DNA from: GWE2-42-39 sp942493345
Lineage (GTDB): Bacteria > Bacteroidota > Bacteroidia > Bacteroidales > Prolixibacteraceae
Length of the DNA stretch: 64,000 nucleotides
Direction: 5' to 3'
NCBI GenBank assembly: GCA_942493345.1
Contig: OW818695.1
Coordinates: 3,658,001 to 3,722,000, forward strand
Below the pieces are notes generated by a model. It was not told the origin of the DNA and did no database searches. It was given only the letters and a program-made list of their open reading frames with translations. Position numbers and translations under genes: made by a program. This document shows positions 42,788-51,914 of this stretch, piece by piece. Every line of letters starts with the position of its first letter. Position 1 is the stretch's first letter.

Positions 42788-43495
42788 CTAATTCTTTGCG
42801 ATAAATCCAAGGCCTCCGATGTTTTTATGCAATTCAGGATCGCCTTTATATGTGATTTTTCCAACTCCTTCGATGCTGGCTTCGAGATAATCGGTTGCAT
42901 AAACAAAGCCTGTTCCAATACCTTCTATTTTAATTTTAACGCGCTCACATTTCAAGTTTTCAGCATCGATGTAGGAAGCGCCTGATGCAATGGCATCCAT
43001 ACTTTTACTAACCCCTTTCAGGTTAAAACAGACACCGCCTTTGCCAACCACTTTAAAGTTATCTGCTTTCACGTCCATTTCAACTTTTGCACCGCCTTCA
43101 ACATGAACGTAAAAATCCTTGAGTTCGATATGTCCGCGGGTCTCAAGTTTTACGCCACCTTCAATATGTAATGTTTCGAGTTCTTTTACATTAATATTTA
43201 AAACAATCTGGTCGAGGGTAAAATGTTTGTCTTTTATTTCAATGTCGAGTACACTGTCGCGAACTTCAACATCCAGGTATTCGAAATCATCTTCATCGGC
43301 TTTTATACTCAATCCTGGCTTTTCCGATTGTTGTAAAACCACCTTAAAGCCTCCTTCCAGGTGAATATATTTGAAGTCGGAAATTTCGTAGCTTCGGGTA
43401 TCCACATCGTCCCAATTGTCGGGAGCCTTTGCACTTGAATTGGCATTGCATGCAACCAGGGTGAATATCAATGCAAAAAATATCAGATCCTTCAT
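42788..43495 (-). CDS. GIN-domain (DUF2807) lipoprotein
   Basis: A 235-residue protein with a lipobox-like LVAC (Cys at residue 16), so probably lipidated. The mature part is a single GIN/DUF2807 beta-helix-like domain: repeated EGG-type turns such as LEGGFKVVLQQ, IEGGVKLETRG and VEGGAKVEMDVKA, then LKGVSKSMDAIASGASYIDAENL. The ATG at 43495 is chosen because the longer frame (to 43642) adds basic residues and no signal. GIN-domain proteins are common in Bacteroidota and are thought to bind surface or periplasmic ligands; the substrate is unknown. The four-TM protein gene lies 121 bases upstream on the same strand. Confidence 0.88.
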   Translation of the reverse strand: MKDLIFFALIFTLVACNANSSAKAPDNWDDVDTRSYEISDFKYIHLEGGFKVVLQQSEKPGLSIKADEDDFEYLDVEVRDSVLDIEIKDKHFTLDQIVLNINVKELETLHIEGGVKLETRGHIELKDFYVHVEGGAKVEMDVKADNFKVVGKGGVCFNLKGVSKSMDAIASGASYIDAENLKCERVKIKIEGIGTGFVYATDYLEASIEGVGKITYKGDPELHKNIGGLGFIAKN

Positions 43496-43616
43496 GCGTT
43501 GGATTTTTAATTTTATTATCGGCATCAAAACTAGGAAATGCACCCAGCCAATGCAGGAAGTTATCGATAAAATGATGTTTTTTTTAGGTGAACGAATGTT
43601 TTTTCTGATATGGAGT

Positions 43617-44201
43617 TTAATTTTTAATGATTGACCGGGCAAACAGCACGCAATATAATAAAATTAGAAAGGTTGCAATAATGGTTATAAGATTCATGGC
43701 TTCCGGTGATTTATTGATCGAAATTGAATGAATTGCATAGCCACATGCAGTGATGAGAAAAACAAGCATTAAATTCAGTATCAGCTTGTTTCTTGTTTTT
43801 GAAAGCATCAAGCAGAGAAACAACCAACCTGCTCCGATGCCAACGAACGCAATAACGGAGGATTGGTTCTCGTGAAAATAATTTTTCCCGGCAAAAACGA
43901 ACGGAATAACTCCTGAAATGTAAAGAATGCGTTGGATACTCGATAATATCTTTGTTTTTTGTTCCGGGTTGCTGATATCCGGAAACAAAAAACCGGATCG
44001 GCTTGCCGGAGGATTGTATTTTTCAGAAAACAAATCTTGTTCCGATTGCAAAATGCCCCGGTTGATTGCCTCCTGGATGGCTGCCTGGGCTGCCTGTGGC
44101 TGGTAACTTTTTCGCTTCAAAAGTATTTCCCCGATTTCTGCGTCGCCCAATTGTTTGTATTTCTCCTGATAATCAACCTCTGTTTGTATTTTATCCGACA
44201 T
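43617..44201 (-). CDS. Hypothetical four-helix membrane protein
   Basis: A 194-residue protein. The N-terminal 90 residues are soluble and acidic/basic mixed, with repeated LKRKSYQPQAAQAAIQEAINRGI, a helical repeat-like region. Four hydrophobic helices follow (VIPFVFAGK, VIAFVGIGAGWLFLCLML, LILNLMLVFLITACGYAI, LITIIATFLILLYCVLFA). The ATG at 44201 is preferred to an earlier TTG. It is not assigned to a family. A soluble domain before a four-helix anchor could fit a sensor or an envelope-associated scaffold. It is divergent from the alcohol dehydrogenase gene and probably shares its upstream region with it. Confidence 0.72.
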   Translation of the reverse strand: MSDKIQTEVDYQEKYKQLGDAEIGEILLKRKSYQPQAAQAAIQEAINRGILQSEQDLFSEKYNPPASRSGFLFPDISNPEQKTKILSSIQRILYISGVIPFVFAGKNYFHENQSSVIAFVGIGAGWLFLCLMLSKTRNKLILNLMLVFLITACGYAIHSISINKSPEAMNLITIIATFLILLYCVLFARSIIKN

Positions 44202-44239
44202 GTTCACAAATATTAAGATTTTTAGCAAAATTAATTTTT

Positions 44240-44247
44240 TAAATTTG
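44240..44247 (+). promoter_or_regulatory. Possible -7 element of the alcohol dehydrogenase gene
   Basis: TAAATTTG fits TAnnTTTG and lies 49 bases before the ATG at 44297. No -33 TTG at the right spacing was found. Confidence 0.38.
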
Positions 44248-44296
44248 ATGAACGAACGAGAATATCATTGGTTTAAGAATAATAAAAAATAAGCAC

Positions 44297-45451
44297 ATGG
44301 ACAATTTTACATTTTATAACCCGGTGAAGATCCTATTTGGAAAAGGTACCATTTCGGAAACCCGAGCAGAAATACCGAAGGGAGCTAAAATATTGCTGAC
44401 TTATGGCGGCGGAAGTATTTTTAAAAATGGAGTTTACAATCAGGTGAAAGAGTCGGTAAAAGATTTTGACGTAATTGAATTTGGCGGCATTGAGCCCAAT
44501 CCGCATTACGAAACACTGATGAAAGCGGTTGAAATTGTGAAGAAGGAAAAGATTGATTTTCTGCTTTCGGTGGGAGGCGGTTCAGTACTTGATGGAACCA
44601 AATTTATTGCAGCGGCTGTGTATTATCAGGGAAACGATACCTGGGATATTTTAGCCAAGAGGACTCCGATAGAAAGAGCATTGCCTATCGGTGCCGTGCT
44701 TACTTTACCTGCTACCGGTTCCGAAATGAATGGAGGTGCGGTTATTACCCGTGCTGAAACTCAGGAGAAACTTGCTTTTGGCTCGCCGTTCGTAATGCCC
44801 AAATTTTCCATTCTCGATCCGGAAGTAATATTTTCGTTGCCCGACAGGCAGGTTGCCAATGGAATTGTCGATGCGTTTGTACATGTAATTGAACAATACC
44901 TGACGTACCCGGTGAATTCTCCGATCCAGGACCGTTTTGCTGAAAGTATTCTGCAAACCCTGATTGAAGAAGGGCCCAAAGTTTTGGCCAATCGCACCGA
45001 TTACGATTCGGCTGCCAATTTCATGTGGAGCGCTACCATGGCACTGAATGGCCTGATTGGAGTTGGTGTTCCGCAGGACTGGGCAACTCACATGATTGGT
45101 CACGAGCTGACTGCTTTTCACGGAATCGATCATGGACGTACTTTGTGCATTGTTTTGCCCGGAATCATGAACGTATTTGCAGATCAGAAGAAGGAAAAGA
45201 TCATCCAGCTTGGCGAGCGTGTGTTTAACGTTCAAGGTGGAACCGATGAACAAAAAATTAAAAATACAATTGCTGCTCTAGTCGATTTTTTTGAATCGGT
45301 TGGCGTACCTACCCGTTTGCCCGAGTACGGCGTTTCTGCCGAAACCATCGACCGCATCTGCGACCGCTTCGAAAAACGCGGGTACAAACTAGGGGAAAAA
45401 GGCAATGTTGGTCCAAAAGAAATTCGTTTAATATTGGAAGACCGGTTGTAA
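44297..45451 (+). CDS. Iron-containing alcohol dehydrogenase (YqhD/BDH-like)
   Basis: A 384-residue group III alcohol dehydrogenase. The NAD(P)-binding region has LLTYGGGSIFKNGVY and LLSVGGGSVLDGTKFIAAA. The metal site is built from the Asp in NGIVDAFVHVIEQYL and histidines there and in HMIGHELTAFHGIDHGRTL. The length and the TLPATGSEMNGGAVIT motif match the YqhD/butanol dehydrogenase branch, which usually prefers NADPH and reduces short aldehydes. The true substrate cannot be read from motifs. The gene is monocistronic by spacing; a small membrane protein gene follows 78 bases later. Confidence 0.94.
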   Translation: MDNFTFYNPVKILFGKGTISETRAEIPKGAKILLTYGGGSIFKNGVYNQVKESVKDFDVIEFGGIEPNPHYETLMKAVEIVKKEKIDFLLSVGGGSVLDGTKFIAAAVYYQGNDTWDILAKRTPIERALPIGAVLTLPATGSEMNGGAVITRAETQEKLAFGSPFVMPKFSILDPEVIFSLPDRQVANGIVDAFVHVIEQYLTYPVNSPIQDRFAESILQTLIEEGPKVLANRTDYDSAANFMWSATMALNGLIGVGVPQDWATHMIGHELTAFHGIDHGRTLCIVLPGIMNVFADQKKEKIIQLGERVFNVQGGTDEQKIKNTIAALVDFFESVGVPTRLPEYGVSAETIDRICDRFEKRGYKLGEKGNVGPKEIRLILEDRL

Positions 45452-45529
45452 TATTTTTTTTGAATGATTGATTTATACATTAAACAAATGGCAAACGAGT
45501 GTTGTTTGTAATCGGACACAATATATAAA

Positions 45530-45847
45530 ATGATAAAACTGGCATTTGTTGCGTTGACAGTATTTCTGTTAAACATCCCATTTGGTTACTGGCGCGCCAA
45601 TGTGCGAAAACTTTCGTTGCAGTGGATTCTGGCCATTCATATCCCTGTACTTCTTATTATTGCCCTTCGCGTTTATACCGAACTGGGTTTTGCCTGGTAT
45701 ACTTATGCTTTTATGGTGGCCGCTTTCTTTCTCGGACAACAGCTCGGAGCTTTCATTTCCGGATGGATGCGGATCCGGTATGCAACAGTTAGTTCTTTTC
45801 TTTTTTGCGATTTGATTCAGATCGCAAAGGCAGATAGAACGCTTTAG
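45530..45847 (+). CDS. Small hypothetical membrane protein, 105 residues
   Basis: A three-helix membrane protein: residues about 3-17 (LAFVALTVFLLNIPF), 31-50 (WILAIHIPVLLIIALRVY) and 55-78 (WYTYAFMVAAFFLGQQLGAF). The C-terminus is polar and ends with DLIQIAKADRTL. The motif NIPFGYWRANVRK near the first helix looks conserved-like and basic, consistent with an inner-membrane protein with an internal positive loop. No family was recognised, and the last 20 residues may be read-through of a diverged end. It lies 78 bases downstream of the alcohol dehydrogenase gene. Confidence 0.6.
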   Translation: MIKLAFVALTVFLLNIPFGYWRANVRKLSLQWILAIHIPVLLIIALRVYTELGFAWYTYAFMVAAFFLGQQLGAFISGWMRIRYATVSSFLFCDLIQIAKADRTL

Positions 45848-45962
45848 CCCAATTAAAATCCCTGCGAAAATATTTTTTTAGTGTTGTTATTTCAACGATG
45901 TTTGTTCCGATTGAAATATCTAAGTAATTGATGATTTATAATTGACTATTGATTATTATATT

Positions 45963-46151
45963 TTCATTGCCTTACATCGGTTTCACAGCGAGATCCGCAA
46001 CGAAACGCTTATTGCCTAACTACGCGGCAGCCGCCTGAAATTCGACCCAACCGACCCACAACAAGGTATTTTCCTGATTGCCGCCGATGGAACCGAAACA
46101 AAAGCAGTACCGTGTCGCGCAACAAAAGAGCTATACCTCTATACTCTTTAG
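45963..46151 (+). pseudogene. Decayed coding fragment of unknown origin
   Basis: One frame reads HRFHSEIRNETLIA, an in-frame TAA at 46017-46019, then LRGSRLKFDPTDPQQGIFL and IAADGTETKAV before a stop at 46149. Both parts have normal coding composition and continue across the TAA without a shift, as if a CAA codon became TAA. No start codon or upstream gene part is present. The origin is not recognised. It overlaps a hairpin at its 3' end. Confidence 0.45.
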
Positions 46152-46164
46152 AGGCATAGCTCTG
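46128..46164. repeat. Hairpin with a 15-bp stem and one mismatch
   Basis: AGAGCTATACCTCTA and TAGAGGCATAGCTCT pair around a short loop. No T run follows. It covers the end of the decayed coding fragment and may be a mobile-element footprint. Confidence 0.6.
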
Positions 46165-46457
46165 CACACAACGGAGTTGCTACTCTGCATACCCTGAAGT
46201 TATACCTATAATAAACCGGTCAGGTTTAAGATGTTCACAAACATAAAACTCTCCCGCAACCATTTTATAACCAATATCATCTGACTACCGGTTGCGATTC
46301 TGAAAAAGGGAAAAACAGGTCATTCCTGAAGAGATAACGGGAATGATGAGAATTACTAAACCCTTTAAATCGACAAACCATGAGATCGCCACCGTAAAAG
46401 TTTGAAACAATCAGCAATTGAAACAGAGAACAATCAAATATTAAAATTTTGAAAAAT
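46165..46457. other. Rest of a 600-base gene-poor stretch
   Basis: Together with the preceding fragment this fills 45848-46457. It holds no supported ORF. It ends in the leader of the small lipoprotein gene. Confidence 0.45.
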
Positions 46458-46970
46458 ATGAAACCATCTATTTTAAAAACAGGATACATCTTGATATTCT
46501 TATGCACGATAGGAATACGATGTAAGAATGATCAGATAGTTGAGGATACTGATCCGGGATTATCTGTTTACAAAACAAGAAATGATTATTTTAACAGTGT
46601 TCATTCTCAATTAAAAGACGGTAAAGTTGTATATGTGCCTGATATATTGCAAAAAGTTGAAATTGATAATAGCGGAAAAGTAAAGTACAAATTCAGATTT
46701 AAACTTGTCAATGGATATATCCTGGGATGCGAAGAATATGTAACAACTGCCTATCTAAATTATTCGTTTGAAGAATATTATAACATTCGAAAACTGGGTA
46801 TTCTTCCAAGTCTTAATGACATTCAATCAGCTATTATTGATGACGATCCGTTTGTTGAATTCTATTATGATGACGATCGCCCAAGAATTTTTGAATTGAA
46901 AGACACCATGCTTATAAATGAGATCATTAAAAACGGTGAAATTGAAAAATACTTTAAAAGATTAAAATAA
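46458..46970 (+). CDS. Hypothetical lipoprotein, possible protease-associated partner
   Basis: A 170-residue protein. The ATG at 46458 gives a signal region ILKTGYILIFLCTIGIRC with the Cys at residue 20, an imperfect lipobox. The rest is acidic and strand/helix mixed, with SVYKTRNDYFNSVHSQLKDG and a final acidic DDDRPRIFELKD region. It is unrecognised. Its stop overlaps the ATG of the next ORF by one base (TAATG), so translation is coupled to the truncated protease-like gene. In Bacteroidota and streptococci a small inhibitor or partner protein is often encoded next to C10-type proteases, so an inhibitor role is possible but unproven. Confidence 0.65.
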   Translation: MKPSILKTGYILIFLCTIGIRCKNDQIVEDTDPGLSVYKTRNDYFNSVHSQLKDGKVVYVPDILQKVEIDNSGKVKYKFRFKLVNGYILGCEEYVTTAYLNYSFEEYYNIRKLGILPSLNDIQSAIIDDDPFVEFYYDDDRPRIFELKDTMLINEIIKNGEIEKYFKRLK

Positions 46971-47161
46971 TGAAAAAAATATTTATCCTGATATTCATAT
47001 TTTCCATTTGGATAGGAGAAGTATGGTCGAAAAAAGTAGAACCTGATATAGTAAAAAAAGTTGCATTACATACATTTAATCAAAAAATGAGAAACCATTC
47101 ACTATCATCTATATTTAAACTCATATTTCCCGGCTTTATCTATCTCCATTTTCACTTTTGA
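46970..47161 (+). pseudogene. Truncated N-terminus of a secreted protease-like protein
   Basis: Only about 42 residues look real. A signal peptide (KIFILIFIFSIWIGEVWS) is followed by KKVEPDIVKKVALHTFNQKM, which resembles the start of the Spi/C10 pro-region found in secreted Bacteroidota proteases. After that the frame runs into the end of the convergent glycosidase gene, and the protease body is missing. The ATG overlaps the stop of the upstream lipoprotein gene. A deletion or insertion near 47095 is the likely cause. Confidence 0.55.
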
Positions 47162-49318
47162 TGTTTTAAAATCCAATAAATTGACACTGCAATTTTCCGG
47201 AATTTCAATAAAACAGTTATTTTCATTGTCTATGTGAAGTCCAATGAAGCCTTCTTTTACAGGAATCCTTGCATCTACCCATTTTAAATCGACTAAATTG
47301 GGTTTGAAATAATATTCATTAATCTTTTGGTCCGACTGTGAAAAGCCAAGTATGCCATGAAGTATTGCTATAATGGGCGGAACGCCATTGCAAGGATGGC
47401 AAAGGCTCATGCCGAAAGGTCGGTTATAAAACGACAATTGTTTTTGTCTTTCTGCATTCGGAAAAATATTTTCAGGGAATCTTGTAAAACCTTTATCTAC
47501 CCAGTCACCCCAGACATTGTTAATTATTGACATTACCTTGTCCACTTGATTGGCCTTGGCAAACGATAAATATTCGTATCCTTTTTCAATGCTGTAGGTT
47601 TCCTGATAATAGGACATTTTGGGAAGGATGTTCTCAAATAAATTTTTATATGCATAATCGGGAAACATGCCAGTATAAATACCCCAAAATTGGGCATGAT
47701 GAGATATTCTGTTATCTTTCTCTCCATTCGGATAATATCCATTGATAAAAGTTTTGTTTTCTTTATCCCAAAAGTGTTTTATGATATTTTCTCTTAATTG
47801 AACTGACTTTTCGTTATACTCACGAGCCAATTTTTTATCACCCCATCGGTTGGCGAAATAGGCTCCGATCGAAAAATTTTCATATAAAAGCATTTGCGCA
47901 TAGGTCGATTTTTCATCTTTATCGGGGCCCAACATGGTTGCCCATGAAGGCAAAAGTCCCCATTCCGTGCCGTCTCCCGAAATAAAGCCATTTTCATCTT
48001 GCATCGATTCATATAGATTAAGAAGCTCAATTATCCTGTCTTTGAAAAGCAAGGAGGTCTGAATATCCCCATAATGCAAATAGTTTTGTTTGAATCCGAT
48101 TAAAGCATAAAGAGGAAAGTCAACTAATTGTAGTTTATCTCTGTGTGGATTCTTTGGGAGCAAGGCGATTGAAAGACCATTGCGGGAAATCAATTCGTCG
48201 CCAAACAAATAATCACCAACTAAAGACGACTGAATTAAATCCATGGCCCATGGTAATCCATCTCGCTTAATACCATCAAGATAAAAATCATGCATGCCCG
48301 TATGCATGGTTGCAGAAGCAACCTTCCATATATTGTTCAACCGATCATCGTTACTTTCAAACGTCATTAAATGCTCTACCGGCCAGATTTTGGCTTTAAA
48401 CTTTATGGAATTTAAAACACATTGGCCGGTACTCTCTATTTTGAGAAATCTCACAGCCCTTTCAGGGATGATTATTTCCTGAGTCGTGCCATCAAGGACA
48501 AATTCGGAAATGGGATTCTGTTCGAAAAATTTTGTATTGCTGTTTAATGCTTCTTCCTGACTTTCGCCAACATTGAACGATAATGTGCCATTGCCCTTCA
48601 CCTCCAATTGAACAGAACCTATTTCCTGATACCAGAAATCAACAATGACACATCCATCCTTCCCAATAGTAAGTAGGTTGTTTTCGCTGGTTGAGTTGTT
48701 AAACAGGATGTGTTTATAGGGTTTTATCTCGAATGTGGTTTCCTGTATATGGTCAGGACGTAACGAAGGAGAATTATATTTGGCGTATGATTCAGGTGCG
48801 TTCCAGTTTGTTTTGTCTAAACTTACTTCCCAGTATTTTGTGTCGCCAGCCAAGCCATTAACGATTATGCACGGCAACCCTTTTTCATCAAATACTTCGA
48901 AAAGCAAATCTGTAGTGCCAGAGGACAAGGTATATTCACGTAAGCTTTTATCGATTGATTTGCCATTAATAAAACATATGATACTTTCAGAACCCGCCCA
49001 TTTGATGGTTGTTGAATCTTTCAATTTAAGTTTTCTCTGGAAATAGGCAACCGGCTCTTTTTCATAAAAATAATCGGGATAGCCAACATTTGTGGCTCTT
49101 TCTTTCGATTTATATTGAAGTCGGTCTTGTAAAAGAGCGCTTAATTGTCCGGGATACCACATGTAGCAGGTATTCCATTTTTCGATAACCGGTTTAGGTT
49201 GCTCTTTACATCGCGAATCCAAAGATGGGTCGAATATGATTTCTTGCGCAGATAGTTTTTCTAAAGGAAAATAGTTGCCAATCAAGAGTATAATAGCTAA
49301 ACACTTCAATTTTTTCAT
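47105..49318 (-). CDS. GH78-like glycosidase (alpha-L-rhamnosidase family)
   Basis: A 737-residue exported enzyme. The ATG at 49318 gives a signal peptide (CLAIILLIGNYFPLEKLSAQ); the frame open to 49423 has no signal. The N-terminal half is beta-sandwich; the C-terminal half, from about residue 350, is the (alpha/alpha)6 barrel of GH78-type enzymes, with YLDGIKRDGLPWAMDLIQSS holding the probable acid site, then QDENGFISGDGTEWGLLPSW and NRPFGMSLCHPCNGVPP. GH78 cuts terminal alpha-L-rhamnose; relatives act on other sugars, so the substrate is uncertain. No SusC/SusD pair or sugar regulator is adjacent. Its end covers the truncation of the convergent protease-like gene. Confidence 0.82.
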   Translation of the reverse strand: MKKLKCLAIILLIGNYFPLEKLSAQEIIFDPSLDSRCKEQPKPVIEKWNTCYMWYPGQLSALLQDRLQYKSKERATNVGYPDYFYEKEPVAYFQRKLKLKDSTTIKWAGSESIICFINGKSIDKSLREYTLSSGTTDLLFEVFDEKGLPCIIVNGLAGDTKYWEVSLDKTNWNAPESYAKYNSPSLRPDHIQETTFEIKPYKHILFNNSTSENNLLTIGKDGCVIVDFWYQEIGSVQLEVKGNGTLSFNVGESQEEALNSNTKFFEQNPISEFVLDGTTQEIIIPERAVRFLKIESTGQCVLNSIKFKAKIWPVEHLMTFESNDDRLNNIWKVASATMHTGMHDFYLDGIKRDGLPWAMDLIQSSLVGDYLFGDELISRNGLSIALLPKNPHRDKLQLVDFPLYALIGFKQNYLHYGDIQTSLLFKDRIIELLNLYESMQDENGFISGDGTEWGLLPSWATMLGPDKDEKSTYAQMLLYENFSIGAYFANRWGDKKLAREYNEKSVQLRENIIKHFWDKENKTFINGYYPNGEKDNRISHHAQFWGIYTGMFPDYAYKNLFENILPKMSYYQETYSIEKGYEYLSFAKANQVDKVMSIINNVWGDWVDKGFTRFPENIFPNAERQKQLSFYNRPFGMSLCHPCNGVPPIIAILHGILGFSQSDQKINEYYFKPNLVDLKWVDARIPVKEGFIGLHIDNENNCFIEIPENCSVNLLDFKTSKVKMEIDKAGKYEFKYR

Positions 49319-49807
49319 AAATAGTATTTGATAAATTATATGCAAATCAGCATTCCAATTTTTAATTCCAAACTGAACAAAATTAATAATCCAGAGACGC
49401 ATTCGCAATGTCATCTGGTACATTGAACAATACGAAATGTGCGCTGTAAATCTATCCCGAAATTATACTCAAAACAATTAGATCGATGCTTTTTTGCATG
49501 TCTGATCCTAAAATATGGCATTCATCCGGCAACACCGTCCTCTCGCACGGCGACAATTCTTGATTACCCGGTGCATTATTTTGATTATTTTTCGCATCAT
49601 TTTGATTGAAATCCGACTGGTTTTTGATTGGAAAATACTCCGTCGGGAGGCAATCAATACAGGTATTTGTGTGATCAAAATTAGTTGGAAAACAAAAAAA
49701 AACGTGAATCGTTGCGCCCTAACCGAATTTTACTTGAAATGAAATCTTTGTTTAAGTTGTCGAGCCCCGTTTTTTATAAAAAAGAATGATCGTCTTGAAA
49801 AAAGTTT
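49319..49807. other. Gene-free stretch
   Basis: About 490 bases with no supported gene. A 75-codon plus-strand frame at 49515 has an unnatural basic composition and no family features. No repeat or RNA was recognised. Confidence 0.45.
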
Positions 49808-50779
49808 TTAATAGCAGGACGAGTTTTTCATGTACGAATTGACATATTCGTTAATACCGTCTTCCAACGTAAAAAATTCCTGTTGGTAACCAACCGACCG
49901 TAGTTTTTCGATGTTTGCACAAGTATAATATTGGTATTTGCCAAGCAAGTCGGCGGGGGTGTCCATAAAACTTATATTTTCGGTTTTCCCCATCGATTTA
50001 AATACAGCTTTTGCCAGATCAATATACGTGCGGGCCAGTCCGGTTCCCACGTTGTATATCCCCGAATGGGTCCGGTTTTCCATGAAGAAACGGATCACGC
50101 GGGCAACGTCTTCAACATAAATAAAATCGCGCGACTGCTCGCCGTCGGCAATATCAGGCCGGTGCGAACGAAACAAGCGCATCTCGTTGGTTTCGCTGAT
50201 TTTGTGAAATGCCTGTAAAATAACCGATGCCATACGTCCCTTGTGGTATTCGTTGGGACCGTACACGTTGAAAAATTTCAAGCCTGCCCAAAAATACGGG
50301 TGCTCGTTTTGCTCCAATGCCCACTTGTCGAAATTGTGCTTCGATTGTGCGTACAGATTCAATGGTTCGAACTGATTCACCAGACGGTGATCATCGTTGA
50401 ACCCTTTCGAACCGTCGCCATAGGTCGAGGCCGATGATGCATAAATTAGCGGCAAGCCGTATTTGATGCAAGCATTCCAGATATTTTGCGAATATTCGAG
50501 ATTGAGCTGGTGGTATATTTCGGGTTCCTGCCCGATGGTGTCGGTACGGGCTCCCATGTGGATGATGATTTGAACGGATTGCTGATGTTCGGCCAGCCAT
50601 GTGAAAAAATCGTCGCGGTCGATCATTGCACGATGTGTTTTGCCTTGGTAGTTTCGGTCTTTCAGCGGATCGTTAAACTTGTCAACTAAAACAATGTCTT
50701 TAAACCCTTCGCGGTTTAATTTTCCTACTATATAACTTCCAATAAAGCCAGCGGCTCCGGTAACTACAATCATGCTCAT
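49808..50779 (-). CDS. hldD: ADP-L-glycero-D-manno-heptose 6-epimerase
   Basis: A 323-residue extended short-chain dehydrogenase/reductase. The NAD(P) motif is TGAAGFIGSYIV near the N-terminus; the active site has ASSASTYGDG and the Tyr-x3-Lys pair in NLYAQSKHNFD. The specific HldD features LKFFNVYGPNEYHKGRMASV, GEQSRDFIYVEDV and GIYNVGTGLARTYIDLA are all present. The enzyme makes the L-glycero heptose used in the lipopolysaccharide inner core. Start codons at 50779 and 50773 are both possible; only two residues differ. It is a single gene, divergent from folE over a 450-base region, with no other heptose genes nearby. Confidence 0.95.
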   Translation of the reverse strand: MSMIVVTGAAGFIGSYIVGKLNREGFKDIVLVDKFNDPLKDRNYQGKTHRAMIDRDDFFTWLAEHQQSVQIIIHMGARTDTIGQEPEIYHQLNLEYSQNIWNACIKYGLPLIYASSASTYGDGSKGFNDDHRLVNQFEPLNLYAQSKHNFDKWALEQNEHPYFWAGLKFFNVYGPNEYHKGRMASVILQAFHKISETNEMRLFRSHRPDIADGEQSRDFIYVEDVARVIRFFMENRTHSGIYNVGTGLARTYIDLAKAVFKSMGKTENISFMDTPADLLGKYQYYTCANIEKLRSVGYQQEFFTLEDGINEYVNSYMKNSSCY

Positions 50780-50861
50780 TCAAATTAATCGTACCGATTG
50801 AATCTGACAATGTCCTTTTGTTTTCACTCTATTTAACTTCGACTGGTATTTTTTATTGCCT

Positions 50862-50908
50862 GAATCATATAAAAAATGGAAGATTTTTCGACTTTTTTTA
50901 TATGATTC
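50862..50908. repeat. Large AT-rich inverted repeat between hldD and folE
   Basis: GAATCATATAAAAAA and TTTTTTATATGATTC, each 15 bases and fully complementary, flank a 17-base spacer. It lies upstream of both divergent genes, so it cannot terminate either one. An operator, a protein-binding palindrome or a repeat remnant are possible. Confidence 0.6.
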
Positions 50909-51168
50909 CATACTCCCATTACCAAGCTGTTGAAATTCAATCTTTTCAAAATAAATAAAAAGGAACGTCAGATCACAGAAATCATGCTTCCTGCTGTTTT
51001 TTTTAGCAATAACAGAAAGCACTTTCGTTTCGCGATGTAAAAATAATAAAATCAATAAAACTCGTGCTTAATAATGCCAGAAATGCCTGTGAAATGAAAA
51101 ATTGCGATGTTTTTTATATGGTTTCGCGCAGGTTCATTATAAATCAACATTTTTTATCCTGAACTTTT

Positions 51169-51176
51169 TACCTTTG
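51169..51176 (+). promoter_or_regulatory. Probable -7 element of folE
   Basis: TACCTTTG is a perfect TAnnTTTG match, 53 bases before the folE ATG. A -33 box is not clear. The rest of the 450-base divergent region holds only the inverted repeat. Confidence 0.5.
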
Positions 51177-51229
51177 TAGACTCTGATTTTTAATCATTCT
51201 GAAAATATTCAGAAACAAGACTTTTTGCC

Positions 51230-51859
51230 ATGAGTTTGAAATATTCATTAAACAGCGAAAACAGTGGCTACCGGAAAGTAGAACTGTACGACGAACAAAA
51301 AACAGAAGCCCTTGGTCAGCATTATCATTCGATTCTGAAACTGATTGGAGAAAACCCCGACCGCGAGGGATTACTGAAAACTCCTGAACGGGTGGCCAAA
51401 GCCATGCAATTTATGCTGCAGGGTTATGAACAGGATCCGGAAGAAATTCTGCGTTCTGCCATGTTTAGCGAAGATTACAAGCAGATGGTAATTGTGAAGG
51501 ATATTGAAATTTACTCAATGTGTGAACACCACATGCTGCCTTTTATTGGTAAAGCGCACGTGGGTTATATTCCCAACGGATACATCACCGGACTAAGTAA
51601 AATTGCCCGCGTAGTCGATGCGTATGCGCGTCGTTTGCAGGTACAGGAAAGGCTGACAACCCAAATAAAAGATTGCATTCAGAAAACACTGAACCCGCTG
51701 GGTGTGGCAGTGGTTATCGAAGCGCAGCACCTTTGCATGCAAATGCGCGGGGTTGAAAAACAACATTCAGTTTCTACTACATCCGATTTTACTGGTGCTT
51801 TCGAACGGGTCGCCACCCGCGAAGAATTTATCCGGCTGATTAGTACGAAGATGGGGTAA
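51230..51859 (+). CDS. folE: GTP cyclohydrolase I
   Basis: A 209-residue enzyme that turns GTP into 7,8-dihydroneopterin triphosphate, the first step of folate and pterin synthesis. Seen: NPDREGLLKTPERVAKAM, the zinc-site Cys/His in SMCEHHMLPFIGKAHVGYIP, GLSKIARVVDAYARRLQVQERLT and the second Cys in QHLCMQMRGVEKQ. All zinc ligands are present, so this is the standard FolE1 type. The N-terminal 30 residues are longer and more variable than in E. coli, as usual. It is monocistronic and convergent with the acyltransferase gene. Confidence 0.96.
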   Translation: MSLKYSLNSENSGYRKVELYDEQKTEALGQHYHSILKLIGENPDREGLLKTPERVAKAMQFMLQGYEQDPEEILRSAMFSEDYKQMVIVKDIEIYSMCEHHMLPFIGKAHVGYIPNGYITGLSKIARVVDAYARRLQVQERLTTQIKDCIQKTLNPLGVAVVIEAQHLCMQMRGVEKQHSVSTTSDFTGAFERVATREEFIRLISTKMG

Positions 51860-51914
51860 ATGAATGATTGAATGAGGCAGCAGTGCCGGAAGATGTTTCT
51901 CCTCACTTCTTAAT

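Noticed and set aside
49515..49742. 75-codon plus-strand ORF
   Set aside because: Isolated, Ile/Arg-rich, no signal or family match.
50780..51055. 91-codon minus-strand ORF upstream of hldD
   Set aside because: Covers the inverted repeat and the hldD leader; composition is not protein-like.
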